Shown: in pieces, positions 18,132-25,708 of the stretch
How positions within the stretch are numbered: the first letter of the stretch is position 1
Layout of the letters: every line of letters starts with the position of its first letter
Notes under the pieces: generated by a model
Databases searched by the model: none
Told to the model about the DNA's origin: nothing
The model's input: only the letters and a program-made list of their open reading frames with translations
NCBI GenBank assembly: GCA_017886765.1
Contig: JAGHJI010000057.1
Coordinates: 18,884 to 82,883, forward strand
Source: Eubacterium sp.
GTDB taxonomy: Bacteria; Bacillota; Clostridia; Oscillospirales; Acutalibacteraceae
Direction of reading: 5' to 3'
DNA: 64,000 nucleotides
Program-made: the position numbers and the translations under genes

Positions 18132-19565
18132 ATGGTACTTAAGGTCATTGATCATCCCTTCGCGTTTGATATGAAAAACATCTGCACCGCCTTTTTCCCT
18201 TATGAAAAAATAAAAAATGACGGTGAGGAAGATATTGTTGTTATCACCGAAAGAAAAAACGATACGCTGATTGCGGACGCTGCGGTGTTTGAGAAAACAT
18301 TGAGAAAAACACACATAATTAAAGAAAACGAGGATGTGGCTTTGGCTATGTCCGTTTTGCTTTATAATACTTTAAGCGAACTGCTGGGTATGAAATCGGC
18401 CTGGGGCGTGCTTTACGGCGTACGGCCGGCAAAATTGATGCACCGTTTTACTGAGGACATGGGTGAGCAGAGCGCCAGAAAATATTTTACTGATAAATTT
18501 CTTGTTTCACCGGATAAAGCCGATCTGACGATTGAGGTAATGAAACATGAGAACAAGGTGATTTCCCTTTCACAAAAGGATTCTTTTTCTCTTTATGTCT
18601 CCATTCCCTTTTGCCCCACAAGGTGTTCGTACTGCTCCTTTGTTTCCCATTCGATAGAACGCACCAAAAAGCTGATCGCCCCTTATGTTGAACTGCTTTG
18701 CAGTGAGCTTAAGGAAACAGGACGTATCGCAAAGGAACTGGGACTGCGGCTGGAGACCGTTTATTTCGGCGGCGGCACGCCCACTACGCTTGACGCGGAT
18801 TCCCTGACGCGAATTTTCAGCACGATAAGCGAAAGCTTTGACCTGTCGCGGCTTCGGGAATATACGGTGGAGGCGGGTAGACCGGATACTGTGACGCGGG
18901 AAAAGCTGACTGCGCTGAAAAACGCGGGAGTTACCCGTATCAGCATCAATCCCCAGAGCTTTAACGATAAGGTGCTTGAGGCGATCGGAAGAAAGCATAC
19001 TTGCGGGCAGACGCTTGAAGCCTTTTATCTTGCCAGAGAATGCGGCTTTGACAATATTAATATGGATTTTATTGCCGGTTTGCCCACGGATTCGCTTTCT
19101 TCTTTTGAAAACAGTATCGATACTGCTGTTTCGCTCGGCACGGAATCGGTGACTGTACATACTCTGGCTCTGAAAACGGCGGCTTATCTGGTGACCCGTG
19201 AAAAGACCTTTGATTTGACTGACAGGCTTACCGCCACGGCAATGGTGGATTATTCAAATAAGACCCTTTCTGAAAATCATTACTATCCGTACTATATGTA
19301 CAAGCAGTCAAAATCCATTGCCAATCTGGAAAACGTCGGCTGGTGCAGAAAGGGCAGGGAATGCCTTTACAATGTCTATATGATGGATGAAACCCATTCG
19401 GTCTTTGCGGCAGGCGCCGGCGCGGTAACAAGGCTGAAGGACCAGAAAACCGGTCAGATCCGGCGCATATATAACTACAAATACCCATATGAATATATTG
19501 ATCATTTTGATGAGATGATTTCACGTAAAAACGGTATATTAAATTTTTATAATGAATATAAATAA
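18132..19565 (+). CDS. hemZ: Coproporphyrinogen dehydrogenase-like radical SAM protein HemZ
   Basis: 477-residue radical SAM protein with the CPTRCSYCS cluster motif near residue 160 and FGGGTPTTL after it, as in the oxygen-independent coproporphyrinogen III oxidase family. The N-terminal extension of about 150 residues before the radical SAM domain is characteristic of HemZ. No other heme gene lies nearby, so the heme role is only a family assignment; the enzyme may act on another substrate. A promoter for the next gene follows, so it probably ends the relA operon. Confidence 0.88.
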   Translation: MVLKVIDHPFAFDMKNICTAFFPYEKIKNDGEEDIVVITERKNDTLIADAAVFEKTLRKTHIIKENEDVALAMSVLLYNTLSELLGMKSAWGVLYGVRPAKLMHRFTEDMGEQSARKYFTDKFLVSPDKADLTIEVMKHENKVISLSQKDSFSLYVSIPFCPTRCSYCSFVSHSIERTKKLIAPYVELLCSELKETGRIAKELGLRLETVYFGGGTPTTLDADSLTRIFSTISESFDLSRLREYTVEAGRPDTVTREKLTALKNAGVTRISINPQSFNDKVLEAIGRKHTCGQTLEAFYLARECGFDNINMDFIAGLPTDSLSSFENSIDTAVSLGTESVTVHTLALKTAAYLVTREKTFDLTDRLTATAMVDYSNKTLSENHYYPYYMYKQSKSIANLENVGWCRKGRECLYNVYMMDETHSVFAAGAGAVTRLKDQKTGQIRRIYNYKYPYEYIDHFDEMISRKNGILNFYNEYK

Positions 19566-19581
19566 ATAAACACCTTAAGTA

Positions 19582-19610
19582 TTGCAATATTTTACAATTT
19601 GTAATATAAT
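19582..19610 (+). promoter_or_regulatory. Promoter of the coiled-coil gene
   Basis: TTGCAA (19582-19587), 17-bp spacer, perfect TATAAT (19605-19610). It lies in the 55-bp AT-rich gap after hemZ, 19 bp before the start codon. Confidence 0.75.
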
Positions 19611-19628
19611 GTAATAGAGGTGATTAGA

Positions 19629-20093
19629 ATGGCAATTAAATTTAGTGATATATTCGGCACGAATGATATAATGAACAATCCAAAGCTCGAGGAGCTTTTT
19701 AATAAAACAAGAGATATGGCAGAGACCGTCAGCAAAAAAAGCGCGGAGCATCTGGAGATCAGCCGAAAAAAAGTGGAGTGTCTTGACGCTAAGACAAAGC
19801 TGGCAAGGCTTTATGAGAAATTCGGCGAATTACAGTATGATCTCTATATCGGAGAGCCGGTGGAACAATCCGAGCTGGATGAGATTGCGGACCGTATTGC
19901 ATTGCTTAAAGAAAAGATCGATACCCTGACGGCTGAAATCGACGAGGCCAAGGCGCAGTTTAACGAAGCTGTTACCACGGCGACGAAAAAGACCCGCGAC
20001 GCTTTCCAGAAGGAATTTGATAAGATCAATAAAAACGAGGTTACAGTCAGTGCCGATGAGGTTGAAGTGACCGAAGCAAACAACCCAGAATAA
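19629..20093 (+). CDS. Coiled-coil hypothetical protein
   Basis: 154 residues, cytoplasmic, no signal or membrane segment. Rich in Glu, Lys and Ala with heptad-like helices over about residues 20-130 (LEELFNKTRDMAETVSKKSA; LDEIADRIALLKEKIDTL), and an acidic tail. I do not recognise a family with confidence. ATG 19629 is chosen because AGAGG lies eight bases upstream. It is a single-gene unit: promoter just upstream and terminator just downstream, ahead of spoVB. A structural or regulatory coiled-coil role is a guess. Confidence 0.7.
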   Translation: MAIKFSDIFGTNDIMNNPKLEELFNKTRDMAETVSKKSAEHLEISRKKVECLDAKTKLARLYEKFGELQYDLYIGEPVEQSELDEIADRIALLKEKIDTLTAEIDEAKAQFNEAVTTATKKTRDAFQKEFDKINKNEVTVSADEVEVTEANNPE

Positions 20094-20118
20094 ACTGGAA
20101 GAATAAAAAGATGTTTAA

Positions 20119-20150
20119 AGGCAGTACATTGGTACTGCCTGATTTTTTTA
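20119..20150 (+). terminator. Rho-independent terminator after the coiled-coil gene
   Basis: AGGCAGTAC, ATTG loop, GTACTGCCT: perfect 9-bp arms (20119-20127 and 20132-20140), followed by GA and seven T. Confidence 0.85.
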
Positions 20151-20164
20151 TCAGAGGTGATGGT

Positions 20165-21811
20165 TTGAAGCAGAATCTGAAGCAAAGATATATCACCTCT
20201 GCCTTTATTTTACTGGCGGCTACCGTGATTGTAAAAGTAATCAGCGCCGTATATAAAATACCGCTGACTAATTATATCGGAGCCACAGGAAGGGGCTATT
20301 TCTCCGTGGCATATAATGTCTGTATGCCTATCCACGCTCTGACAATGGGAGCTTTCCCGCTGGCGCTTACAAAGCTTGTGAGCAGCTATGAGGCAAAAGG
20401 CGACAGACTGAAGATCAAAGCCCTGAGAAAAGCCTCCAAAAAACTGTTTTTTATCATTGGAATCACCGGGCTTCTTGTAATGCTCGTCGCGGCAAAGCCT
20501 TATGCCAATCTCATTGCCTCTTCGCCAAAAAGCATATATACGATTCTTGCGCTGGCGCCATCGGTGTTTTTCAGTTGCCTGTGCGCCTGTCACAGAGCCT
20601 TTGCCGAGGGCTTTCTGGATATGAAAGCCACCGCGGTCAGTCAGACGATTGAAGCCTTTTTTAAGATGATATTCGGTCTGCTGTTCGCCAGATTGTCTAT
20701 GAGCTGGCTGTACGGCTTTTATATGGAAAACGGAACAGTACTCGGTATTGTTGTTGAAAATGAGGAACAGGCTCTGTCGGCGATCTATCCGGTCACCTCC
20801 GCCTGCGCCATGCTGGGCGTGACGCTCGGAAGCATAGCGAGCTATATTTTCGCCGCGGCATACACGAACATAAAATATAATTTTTTGCCAAAAGAAAAAG
20901 TGAAAAGCAGGGGCGCGTATTCTGAGCTTCTGATCTTCAGCGCCAGTCTGGTGGGGGCTACCGTTGTCCAGAGCCTTGCCAATTTTGCGGATACCTCGTC
21001 CATTCAGTATTGTCTTACCCTTTGTAACGCCGACGCTCTGGCGGCGCAGTATATGGTATCCGGCGAGGATATTTATACCTATGTTCTGGGTATTTTCTCG
21101 GTAGCGCTCGATTTCAGGAGCCTGATTCCCGCCATTGTTATGGCGCTGGGAGTTACGGCGGTGCCTGCGGTCAATACGGCTTACGAAAGCGGACAGGAAA
21201 GATTCTCGCCCCTTCTCACAAGTATATTCAAATATACGGTGATACTGTCCGTATGCGGCGGGGTAATCATCGCCCTTTTCTATAACGATCTGCTCAATAT
21301 ATTTTACGGAGAGAGTAATGAGGATATTGTCATCAATACCGGCAGGCTTCTTTTCGTATTCGGTATCACCTCACTTCCCGGCGCGGCTGCCTCCACCTCC
21401 GTTTACTGTACCCAGGCGCTGGGATACGCAAAGCAGACAATTCTGCCGTTTGCCGTTTCTGCGGTGGTCAGAGTGGCTCTGAATTTCCTGCTGATTCCGA
21501 TGGACAGTATTAATATTCTGGGCAGCGCCCTTTCTCATTTTGTGGGATTTTCCATTATACTCGTGTGGAACATGGTGACCATTTGCAGAAAAACAAGAGC
21601 GAAGCTTCATTTAACGGAGATTTTTGTCAAGCCGATGATATGCGCCGCCCTGGCATATTTTGTAACTTCAGGCATAAGACAATCCGTTAGTGCCTCCATG
21701 CCGGATATGCTGGTTTTCATACTGAGCGTTATGATTTGTCTATTATCTTTTTTCACATTGCTTATTTTAATGAACAGCATATCCTTAAAGGAGATAAAAT
21801 CAATAAAATAA
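20165..21811 (+). CDS. spoVB: SpoVB/MurJ-like polysaccharide flippase (MOP superfamily)
   Basis: Polytopic membrane protein of 548 residues with about 14 predicted membrane helices, related to SpoVB and MurJ-type lipid II or oligosaccharide flippases (ITSAFILLAATVIVKVISAV; TNYIGATGRGYFSVAYN). SpoVB is needed for spore cortex synthesis in Bacillus. TTG 20165 is chosen because AGAGG lies seven bases upstream and any earlier ATG would lie within the preceding terminator. Position before mazG, hup, rqcP, yabP, yabQ and divIC matches the Bacillus spoVT-yabM(spoVB)-yabN-yabO-yabP-yabQ-divIC cluster. Confidence 0.88.
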   Translation: MKQNLKQRYITSAFILLAATVIVKVISAVYKIPLTNYIGATGRGYFSVAYNVCMPIHALTMGAFPLALTKLVSSYEAKGDRLKIKALRKASKKLFFIIGITGLLVMLVAAKPYANLIASSPKSIYTILALAPSVFFSCLCACHRAFAEGFLDMKATAVSQTIEAFFKMIFGLLFARLSMSWLYGFYMENGTVLGIVVENEEQALSAIYPVTSACAMLGVTLGSIASYIFAAAYTNIKYNFLPKEKVKSRGAYSELLIFSASLVGATVVQSLANFADTSSIQYCLTLCNADALAAQYMVSGEDIYTYVLGIFSVALDFRSLIPAIVMALGVTAVPAVNTAYESGQERFSPLLTSIFKYTVILSVCGGVIIALFYNDLLNIFYGESNEDIVINTGRLLFVFGITSLPGAAASTSVYCTQALGYAKQTILPFAVSAVVRVALNFLLIPMDSINILGSALSHFVGFSIILVWNMVTICRKTRAKLHLTEIFVKPMICAALAYFVTSGIRQSVSASMPDMLVFILSVMICLLSFFTLLILMNSISLKEIKSIK

Positions 21812-21833
21812 TGTAAAAATTATGCATAACTAC

Positions 21834-21862
21834 TTGAAATTTCCGCTTGTTTATTGTATTAT
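21834..21862 (+). promoter_or_regulatory. Promoter of mazG-hup
   Basis: TTGAAA (21834-21839), 17-bp spacer, TATTAT (21857-21862), in the 87-bp gap between spoVB and mazG. Confidence 0.7.
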
Positions 21863-21898
21863 TCATAATAGACAAGTTAATCGAAAGTGGGTGAATAT

Positions 21899-22705
21899 GT
21901 GGCTGTTGAATTCAAGCAGAAAGACAGATATGATATAAATGATTTGATTTCAATTGTCGCATTGCTCAGAACACCCGACGGCTGTGCTTGGGACAGAGCG
22001 CAGACCCATTTCTCAATAAAGAAAAATTTTATTGAGGAGACCTATGAAGTGATCGAAGCCATAAATAAAGAAAGTCCTGAAGGACTTCAGGAAGAGCTCG
22101 GCGACGTTTTGCTTCAGGTCGCGCTTCATTGCCAGATGGAAAGGGAAGCGGGTCATTTTGATTTTGACGATGTCTGCAATGATATCTGTCAGAAGCTGAT
22201 TGTCCGCCATCCCCATGTGTTTGGTGATGTAAAGGCGGAAAATGAAAAAGACGCTCTTTCAAGCTGGGATGCGGCAAAGCAAAAGACCAAGGGGATAAAA
22301 AAACAAAGTCAGTCCATGTCAAGCGTACCTGTTGAGCTGCCGGCGCTGATGCGCGCGCAGAAGGTGCAGAGCAAGGCTGCAAAGGCGGGTTTTGACTGGG
22401 AGGACGGCTCCGGCGCATTCACAAAAGTCGGTGAAGAGATTAATGAGTTAATTTATGCCGTTGACCATGGCGATTCATCGGATATTGAGGAAGAATTCGG
22501 TGATTTACTTTTTTCATGTGTAAATGTTTCAAGATTTATTGACGTTGACAGTGAAGAGGCTTTGACCAAAGCTACTGATAAATTTATCAGGCGTTTCACG
22601 ATTGTTGAGCAACTTGCAGAGGAAAAGGGTATCTCAATGAAAGACGCTTCGATGGAAGAACTTGATCTGCTGTGGGAAAAGGCAAAAGAAATATCTGCTG
22701 AGTAA
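21899..22705 (+). CDS. mazG: Nucleoside triphosphate pyrophosphohydrolase MazG
   Basis: About 268 residues with two tandem MazG domains, as in the YabN C-terminal region and E. coli MazG: TPDGCAWDRAQTH...NFIEETYEVIEAI with EELGDVLLQVALH in the first domain, and FTKVGEEINELIYAV...EEFGDLLFSCVNV in the second. It hydrolyses NTPs to NMP and pyrophosphate (house-cleaning). The tetrapyrrole-methylase domain found at the front of Bacillus YabN is absent. GTG 21899 has GGTGA four bases upstream; GTG 21887 is an alternative with no visible SD. Confidence 0.92.
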   Translation: MAVEFKQKDRYDINDLISIVALLRTPDGCAWDRAQTHFSIKKNFIEETYEVIEAINKESPEGLQEELGDVLLQVALHCQMEREAGHFDFDDVCNDICQKLIVRHPHVFGDVKAENEKDALSSWDAAKQKTKGIKKQSQSMSSVPVELPALMRAQKVQSKAAKAGFDWEDGSGAFTKVGEEINELIYAVDHGDSSDIEEEFGDLLFSCVNVSRFIDVDSEEALTKATDKFIRRFTIVEQLAEEKGISMKDASMEELDLLWEKAKEISAE

Positions 22706-22728
22706 TCAGCAAAACGGAGGAATTTTAA

Positions 22729-23001
22729 ATGAATAAAACAGAACTTGTAGCAGCAGTTGCTGCAAAAGCAGAACTTTCCAAAAAGGATGCTGAGGCTGCA
22801 GTATCAGCAGTTTTGGATTCTATCAAGGATGCGCTTGCTGACGGTGACAAGGTTTCCCTTGTTGGTTTCGGCACATTCTCTGTAAAGACCCGCGCTGCCC
22901 GTACCGGCATCAACCCCAGCACAAAGGAGTCTATCTCTATTCCTGAGTCAAAGGTTCCTGCATTCAAGGCTGGTTCAGCTCTCAAAGACGCTGTAAAATA
23001 A
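22729..23001 (+). CDS. hup: DNA-binding protein HU
   Basis: HU, 90 residues, the standard length, a dimeric nucleoid protein. [20 protein letters not shown] at the start, the [19 protein letters not shown] arm region and the [20 protein letters not shown] segment are diagnostic. A strong SD (GGAGG) precedes it, and a terminator follows after about 15 bp. Its codons look more uniform than those of its neighbours, as expected for a highly expressed gene. Confidence 0.97.
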   Translation: MNKTELVAAVAAKAELSKKDAEAAVSAVLDSIKDALADGDKVSLVGFGTFSVKTRAARTGINPSTKESISIPESKVPAFKAGSALKDAVK

Positions 23002-23016
23002 GTTTTGAATTCCGAG

Positions 23017-23040
23017 GGCGCCACGTTTTGTGGCGCCTTT
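23017..23040 (+). terminator. Terminator after hup
   Basis: GGCGCCAC, GTTTT loop, GTGGCGCC (arms 23017-23024 and 23030-23037) with a short T-run. The weak T-run may allow some read-through to rqcP. Confidence 0.75.
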
Positions 23041-23073
23041 ATACTTTGTTATTTACGGATTTTGGTGATATAA

Positions 23074-23313
23074 ATGAGATTAGATAAATATTTGAAAGTT
23101 TCCAGAATAATCAAACGCCGTACGGTCGCGAACGAGGCCTGTGACGCCGGCAGGGTAGAGGTAAACGGTAAGGTCGCCAGAGCGTCATATGACGTAAAAG
23201 TCGGTGATGAAATCAAAATAACCCTCGGCGCCAACGTAAAAGCATATAGAGTCCTCGCCGTTACCGAACACGCTCTGAAAGAGGACGCCGTTAAAATGTA
23301 TGAAATGTTATAA
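23074..23313 (+). CDS. rqcP: S4-domain RNA-binding protein RqcP
   Basis: 79-residue S4-domain protein (MRLDKYLKVSRIIKRRTVANE...RVEVNGKVARASYDVKVGD), the family of Bacillus YabO/RqcP and Hsp15. RqcP binds the 50S subunit with RqcH and supports alanine tailing in ribosome-associated quality control. It sits at the yabO position of the conserved cluster. A perfect 16-bp-arm hairpin follows its stop, so the cluster is interrupted transcriptionally here. Confidence 0.92.
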   Translation: MRLDKYLKVSRIIKRRTVANEACDAGRVEVNGKVARASYDVKVGDEIKITLGANVKAYRVLAVTEHALKEDAVKMYEML

Positions 23314-23322
23314 ATTAGAATA

Positions 23323-23362
23323 AAAAATTCGGAACTGTAATTTTTCACAGTTCCGAATTTTT
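23323..23362. terminator. Bidirectional terminator between rqcP and the XRE gene
   Basis: Perfect 16-bp arms (23323-23338 and 23347-23362) with an 8-nt loop. The stem has A-rich and T-rich ends, so it can end both the rightward rqcP transcript and the leftward regulator transcript. Confidence 0.88.
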
Positions 23363-23603
23363 ATTTTATTTCCTGTTCAAGATTGTCAAATATCTCACAG
23401 CTGAAAAATTCCGAAAGCGTAATGTCCAAACCATCACACAGCTTTTTTATCAGAGTTATGGATACATTGCGTCTGCTGCGGTCAAACATACTGTATACAC
23501 TCGACGGAGTGACGCCGGACCGTACTGCCAGTTCGTTAGGTTTAATTCCTTTTTGCCGGCACAGTTCACTGAATCTTTCCGTCACTGCATCCTTGACTCC
23601 CAT
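23361..23603 (-). CDS. XRE-family helix-turn-helix regulator
   Basis: 80-residue single-domain Cro/CI-type protein. The HTH is KGIKPNELAVRSGVTPSSVYSM, with the following helix (NVSITLIKKLCDGLDITLSEFF) typical of XRE proteins. There is no effector domain. It is transcribed leftward, divergent from the secreted-protein gene at 23788; the 184-bp gap holds a long symmetric dyad that is a likely binding site. It is not part of the conserved spoVB-divIC cluster and belongs to an inserted block. Confidence 0.88.
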   Translation of the reverse strand: MGVKDAVTERFSELCRQKGIKPNELAVRSGVTPSSVYSMFDRSRRNVSITLIKKLCDGLDITLSEFFSCEIFDNLEQEIK

Positions 23604-23627
23604 AAAATCACCCCGATAAAATATTAC

Positions 23628-23669
23628 AAATTATTACGCAGGAACGTATACGCACTTGTGTAATAATTT
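23628..23669. promoter_or_regulatory. Symmetric operator-like dyad between the divergent genes
   Basis: A 42-bp dyad centred on 23648.5. The outer arms AAATTATTAC (23628-23637) and GTAATAATTT (23660-23669) are perfect, and the exact centre is the palindrome CGTATACG (23645-23652). Over both 21-bp halves 17 positions match. It lies upstream of both divergent genes and overlaps the -35 of the rightward promoter. The XRE protein is the obvious candidate ligand; that link is inference. Confidence 0.6.
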
Positions 23670-23684
23670 AAAATATGTTATATT
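23656..23684 (+). promoter_or_regulatory. Probable promoter of the secreted Ser-rich protein gene
   Basis: TTGTGT (23656-23661), 17-bp spacer, TATATT (23679-23684). A TATTAT two bases downstream is an alternative -10. The -35 lies inside the right arm of the dyad. The leader to the ATG at 23788 is about 95 nt. Confidence 0.5.
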
Positions 23685-23787
23685 ATTTACAGGTGAACTG
23701 AAAAATGAGCAAAACCGGTTAAATTATTTAAACGGATTACGAGATATAAGTGTCACGAAAAAATAATGTAAAAAGGAGAAATATTTT

Positions 23788-25161
23788 ATGAAGAAACTTA
23801 ACATAGACTTTAAGTCAAAGAAATTTATCATTCCGGCAAGTATTACAGCCGGCGTATTGGCAATCGCATTGATTGTCGGTATTGTATTAGGAGTTAATGC
23901 GGCTACCGCAGATATTCCGAATTTTAAAATTGGATATAAGACATCTGATATTGATGAAACAGTTGAAAATAAAGATGAATTTACCGTCGGTCAGGCAGCT
24001 AATCTTAAAACCGGCGATACTTTACAGCTTTATGCTATAAGTGAAGGTGAAAATGATACCGCCAATACAAGTGTTCAGCCGAAAGACGCCGTTATCGAAG
24101 AAGATATAAAATGGGAAGTAACATCTGACGATGTTGCAGAAGATAGTGCAACAACAGAAACTACTACATCTGCTGAAACTACAACAGATCAGACTGATGA
24201 AGATTCTGCTGCTGCGGCAAGCGAAAAAGTAGTGACTGTCAACGATAAGGGCTTAGTTACTGCCGAAAACGCAGGTACTGCTGTAGTAAGAGCCACAATA
24301 GGGTCAGGCAGCAAAGCAAAATCTTCTACGATTACAATTAATGTCGCACTTGAAGGTACTGAGGCAGTAGATCAGTTGGCAGCAAAAATTGAAGAGTTGC
24401 CCGGGCTGGATGCATTAACCGCAGAAGATAAATCTACTGTTGATGAACTGATCAGAGAATACAATGCGCTGACTGAAGAGGAAAAAAGTTCTCTTTCAAA
24501 TACAGATAAACTGTTAGCCGCACAGTCACAGGTTGATCAGTTGTATGAGGCAAGCACTACAACTTCCGCACCAGAAAGCAATACTTCCAGCAACTCCGGC
24601 AGTTCCAGTTCATCTGGTTCCGGCAGTAACAGCGGAAATACAGGAAGTTCGGGAAATACGGGAAGCGCATCCGGTGGTTCGTCTTCGGGCAGCAGTTCGA
24701 GTTCCGGCGGAAACAAAAATTCCGGAAGTTCTTCCAGCAGCAGTTCCAGCGGAAATAAAAAACCGAGCAGCGGTTCTTCAGGCAGTTCTTCTGGGTCATC
24801 AAGTTCCGGTTCCTCAAGCAGCAAACCATCCACAACCAAGCCAAGTACCTTTGCTATGAGCGCAAGCGAGATCAAAAGTTATGCTTTAGACCAAATCGCC
24901 AAAATAGACGGAACGATTTATACCCCCGAATTTACTAAAAGCAATGCGGGTTGGGATACGCCGTTAGTTATCTATACTGATGATTCAGCTAGTGAAATTA
25001 AGGCGGGTTGTAATAGCTATGCATCTGGCGTATATAACGGAACCACTCATAACGGCTATAACGTATATGTAGAACAGACCACGGATAGCTGGACAGGGGA
25101 AAAATGTTTGAAGGTTTATTTCCTTTATGGAAAACGTTATACTGGACCTTCTGAATTATAA
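23788..25161 (+). CDS. Membrane-anchored or secreted protein with Ig-like domain and Ser/Gly-rich linker
   Basis: 457 residues. A short basic N terminus is followed by a hydrophobic signal or anchor (about 14-36). Next is an extracellular part with a bacterial Ig-like (Big2-type) module, split by a Thr-rich stretch (ETTTSAETTTDQT) and ending VTVNDKGLVTAENAGTAVVRAT around 150-190. A helical segment (LTAEDKSTVDELIREYNALT) follows, then a very Ser/Gly/Asn-rich linker (about 267-352). The unique C-terminal domain (about 355-457) has two cysteines (AGCNSY, EKCLKV) that could pair. I do not recognise that last domain. No sortase motif is present. The SD is AAAAGGAG. The gene interrupts the sporulation cluster and is divergent from an XRE regulator. 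Confidence 0.85.
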   Translation: MKKLNIDFKSKKFIIPASITAGVLAIALIVGIVLGVNAATADIPNFKIGYKTSDIDETVENKDEFTVGQAANLKTGDTLQLYAISEGENDTANTSVQPKDAVIEEDIKWEVTSDDVAEDSATTETTTSAETTTDQTDEDSAAAASEKVVTVNDKGLVTAENAGTAVVRATIGSGSKAKSSTITINVALEGTEAVDQLAAKIEELPGLDALTAEDKSTVDELIREYNALTEEEKSSLSNTDKLLAAQSQVDQLYEASTTTSAPESNTSSNSGSSSSSGSGSNSGNTGSSGNTGSASGGSSSGSSSSSGGNKNSGSSSSSSSSGNKKPSSGSSGSSSGSSSSGSSSSKPSTTKPSTFAMSASEIKSYALDQIAKIDGTIYTPEFTKSNAGWDTPLVIYTDDSASEIKAGCNSYASGVYNGTTHNGYNVYVEQTTDSWTGEKCLKVYFLYGKRYTGPSEL

Positions 25162-25230
25162 ATCTTAAAGATAACACTTCTCCCTTTATGGAAAGGCATA
25201 AGTATCGTTAGCATGTTGGTTATAACACTT

Positions 25231-25286
25231 TATATACGACAGGGTATGTCGTTGTTTTAAACAAAAGCATCTATGATGTGTACCAC
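25231..25286 (+). repeat. Structured repeat unit, copy 1
   Basis: Lies in the 547-bp gene-free region 25162-25708, downstream of the secreted-protein gene. Hairpin 1 is CGACA-GGGTA-TGTCG (25237-25251), extendable by one A-T pair. A linker containing GTTTTAAAC follows, then hairpin 2, GCATC-TAT-GATGT, and the trailer GTACCAC. A second diverged copy lies 133 bp on. The differences in the stems preserve pairing (see findings), suggesting a transcribed RNA structure. Confidence 0.6.
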
Positions 25287-25362
25287 TTTCAAGCACAGCA
25301 GGAGAATTGTTTATTTTTGCGATTCAAAACGACACGCAGAAGTAAATCTGATTTGAATTATT

Positions 25363-25420
25363 ATATATGCGGTAGGGTATACCGTTGTCTTGAACAGAAG
25401 TATCAAAAGATATATACTAC
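25363..25420 (+). repeat. Structured repeat unit, copy 2
   Basis: Diverged copy of the unit at 25231-25286. Hairpin 1 is CGGTA-GGGTA-TACCG (25370-25384) with the same GGGTA loop. Hairpin 2 is GTATC-AAAA-GATAT, followed by ATACTAC. A further partial copy of the 3' end (GATATGTACCAC) occurs just downstream, at about 25454-25465. No convincing coding frame covers the region. Confidence 0.6.
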
Positions 25421-25488
25421 ATATACCATATTTTTGATGAATATGTACCTATTGATATGTACCACTAACGGAAAAAGTATTGTCACTC

Positions 25489-25520
25489 AAAGAGCAGTCT
25501 TTAAAAAGGCTGCTCTTTTT
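25489..25520 (+). terminator. Terminator closing the accessory non-coding region
   Basis: AAAGAGCAGTCTT (25489-25501) pairs with AAGGCTGCTCTTT (25506-25518) with one G-U pair, followed by more T. It lies downstream of both structured repeats, so they would be inside the transcript it ends. The stretch from here to 25637 is AT-rich with nothing else seen. Confidence 0.8.
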
Positions 25521-25637
25521 AATTTGTTATTTACATTTTGCGAACAAAATATTTTGTTTTGCAATGTTGTCATAAAAAATTAAAATTTTGATATATCAGA
25601 TAAACAGACTGACAAAGTAATCGCACACGCTGCATGT

Positions 25638-25666
25638 TCATATTACGATATGCTGAAAAATATAAT
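25638..25666 (+). promoter_or_regulatory. Possible sigma-E promoter of yabP
   Basis: TCATATT (25638-25644), 14-bp spacer, AATATAAT (25659-25666). This fits the sigma-E -35 consensus KMATATT fully and the -10 consensus CATACANT at five of its seven specified positions. Bacillus yabP is a mother-cell sporulation gene under sigma-E, so the site is plausible; assignment rests on consensus matching only. Confidence 0.45.
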
Positions 25667-25671
25667 AAATT

Positions 25672-25707
25672 AAAAATCACCTGCATAGTATTTAGCAGGT
25701 GATTTTT
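25672..25707 (+). promoter_or_regulatory. Leader hairpin covering the yabP ribosome binding site
   Basis: AAAAATCACCTGC (25672-25684) and GCAGGTGATTTTT (25695-25707): perfect 13-bp arms around a 10-nt loop. The right arm contains the SD AGGTGA and ends one base before the ATG. As RNA it would sequester the SD; with its T-run it could also stop transcription entering from upstream. Confidence 0.65.
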
Positions 25708-25708
25708 T

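Noticed and set aside
24537..24875. Long leftward frames rich in Leu, Glu and Pro opposite the Ser/Gly linker
   Set aside because: They are mirror images of the low-complexity linker codons of the secreted protein; no start signals.
25278..25583. A 101-codon rightward open frame in the gap after the secreted-protein gene
   Set aside because: No ribosome site, no recognisable domain, odd composition, and it crosses the structured repeats and the terminator at 25489-25520.
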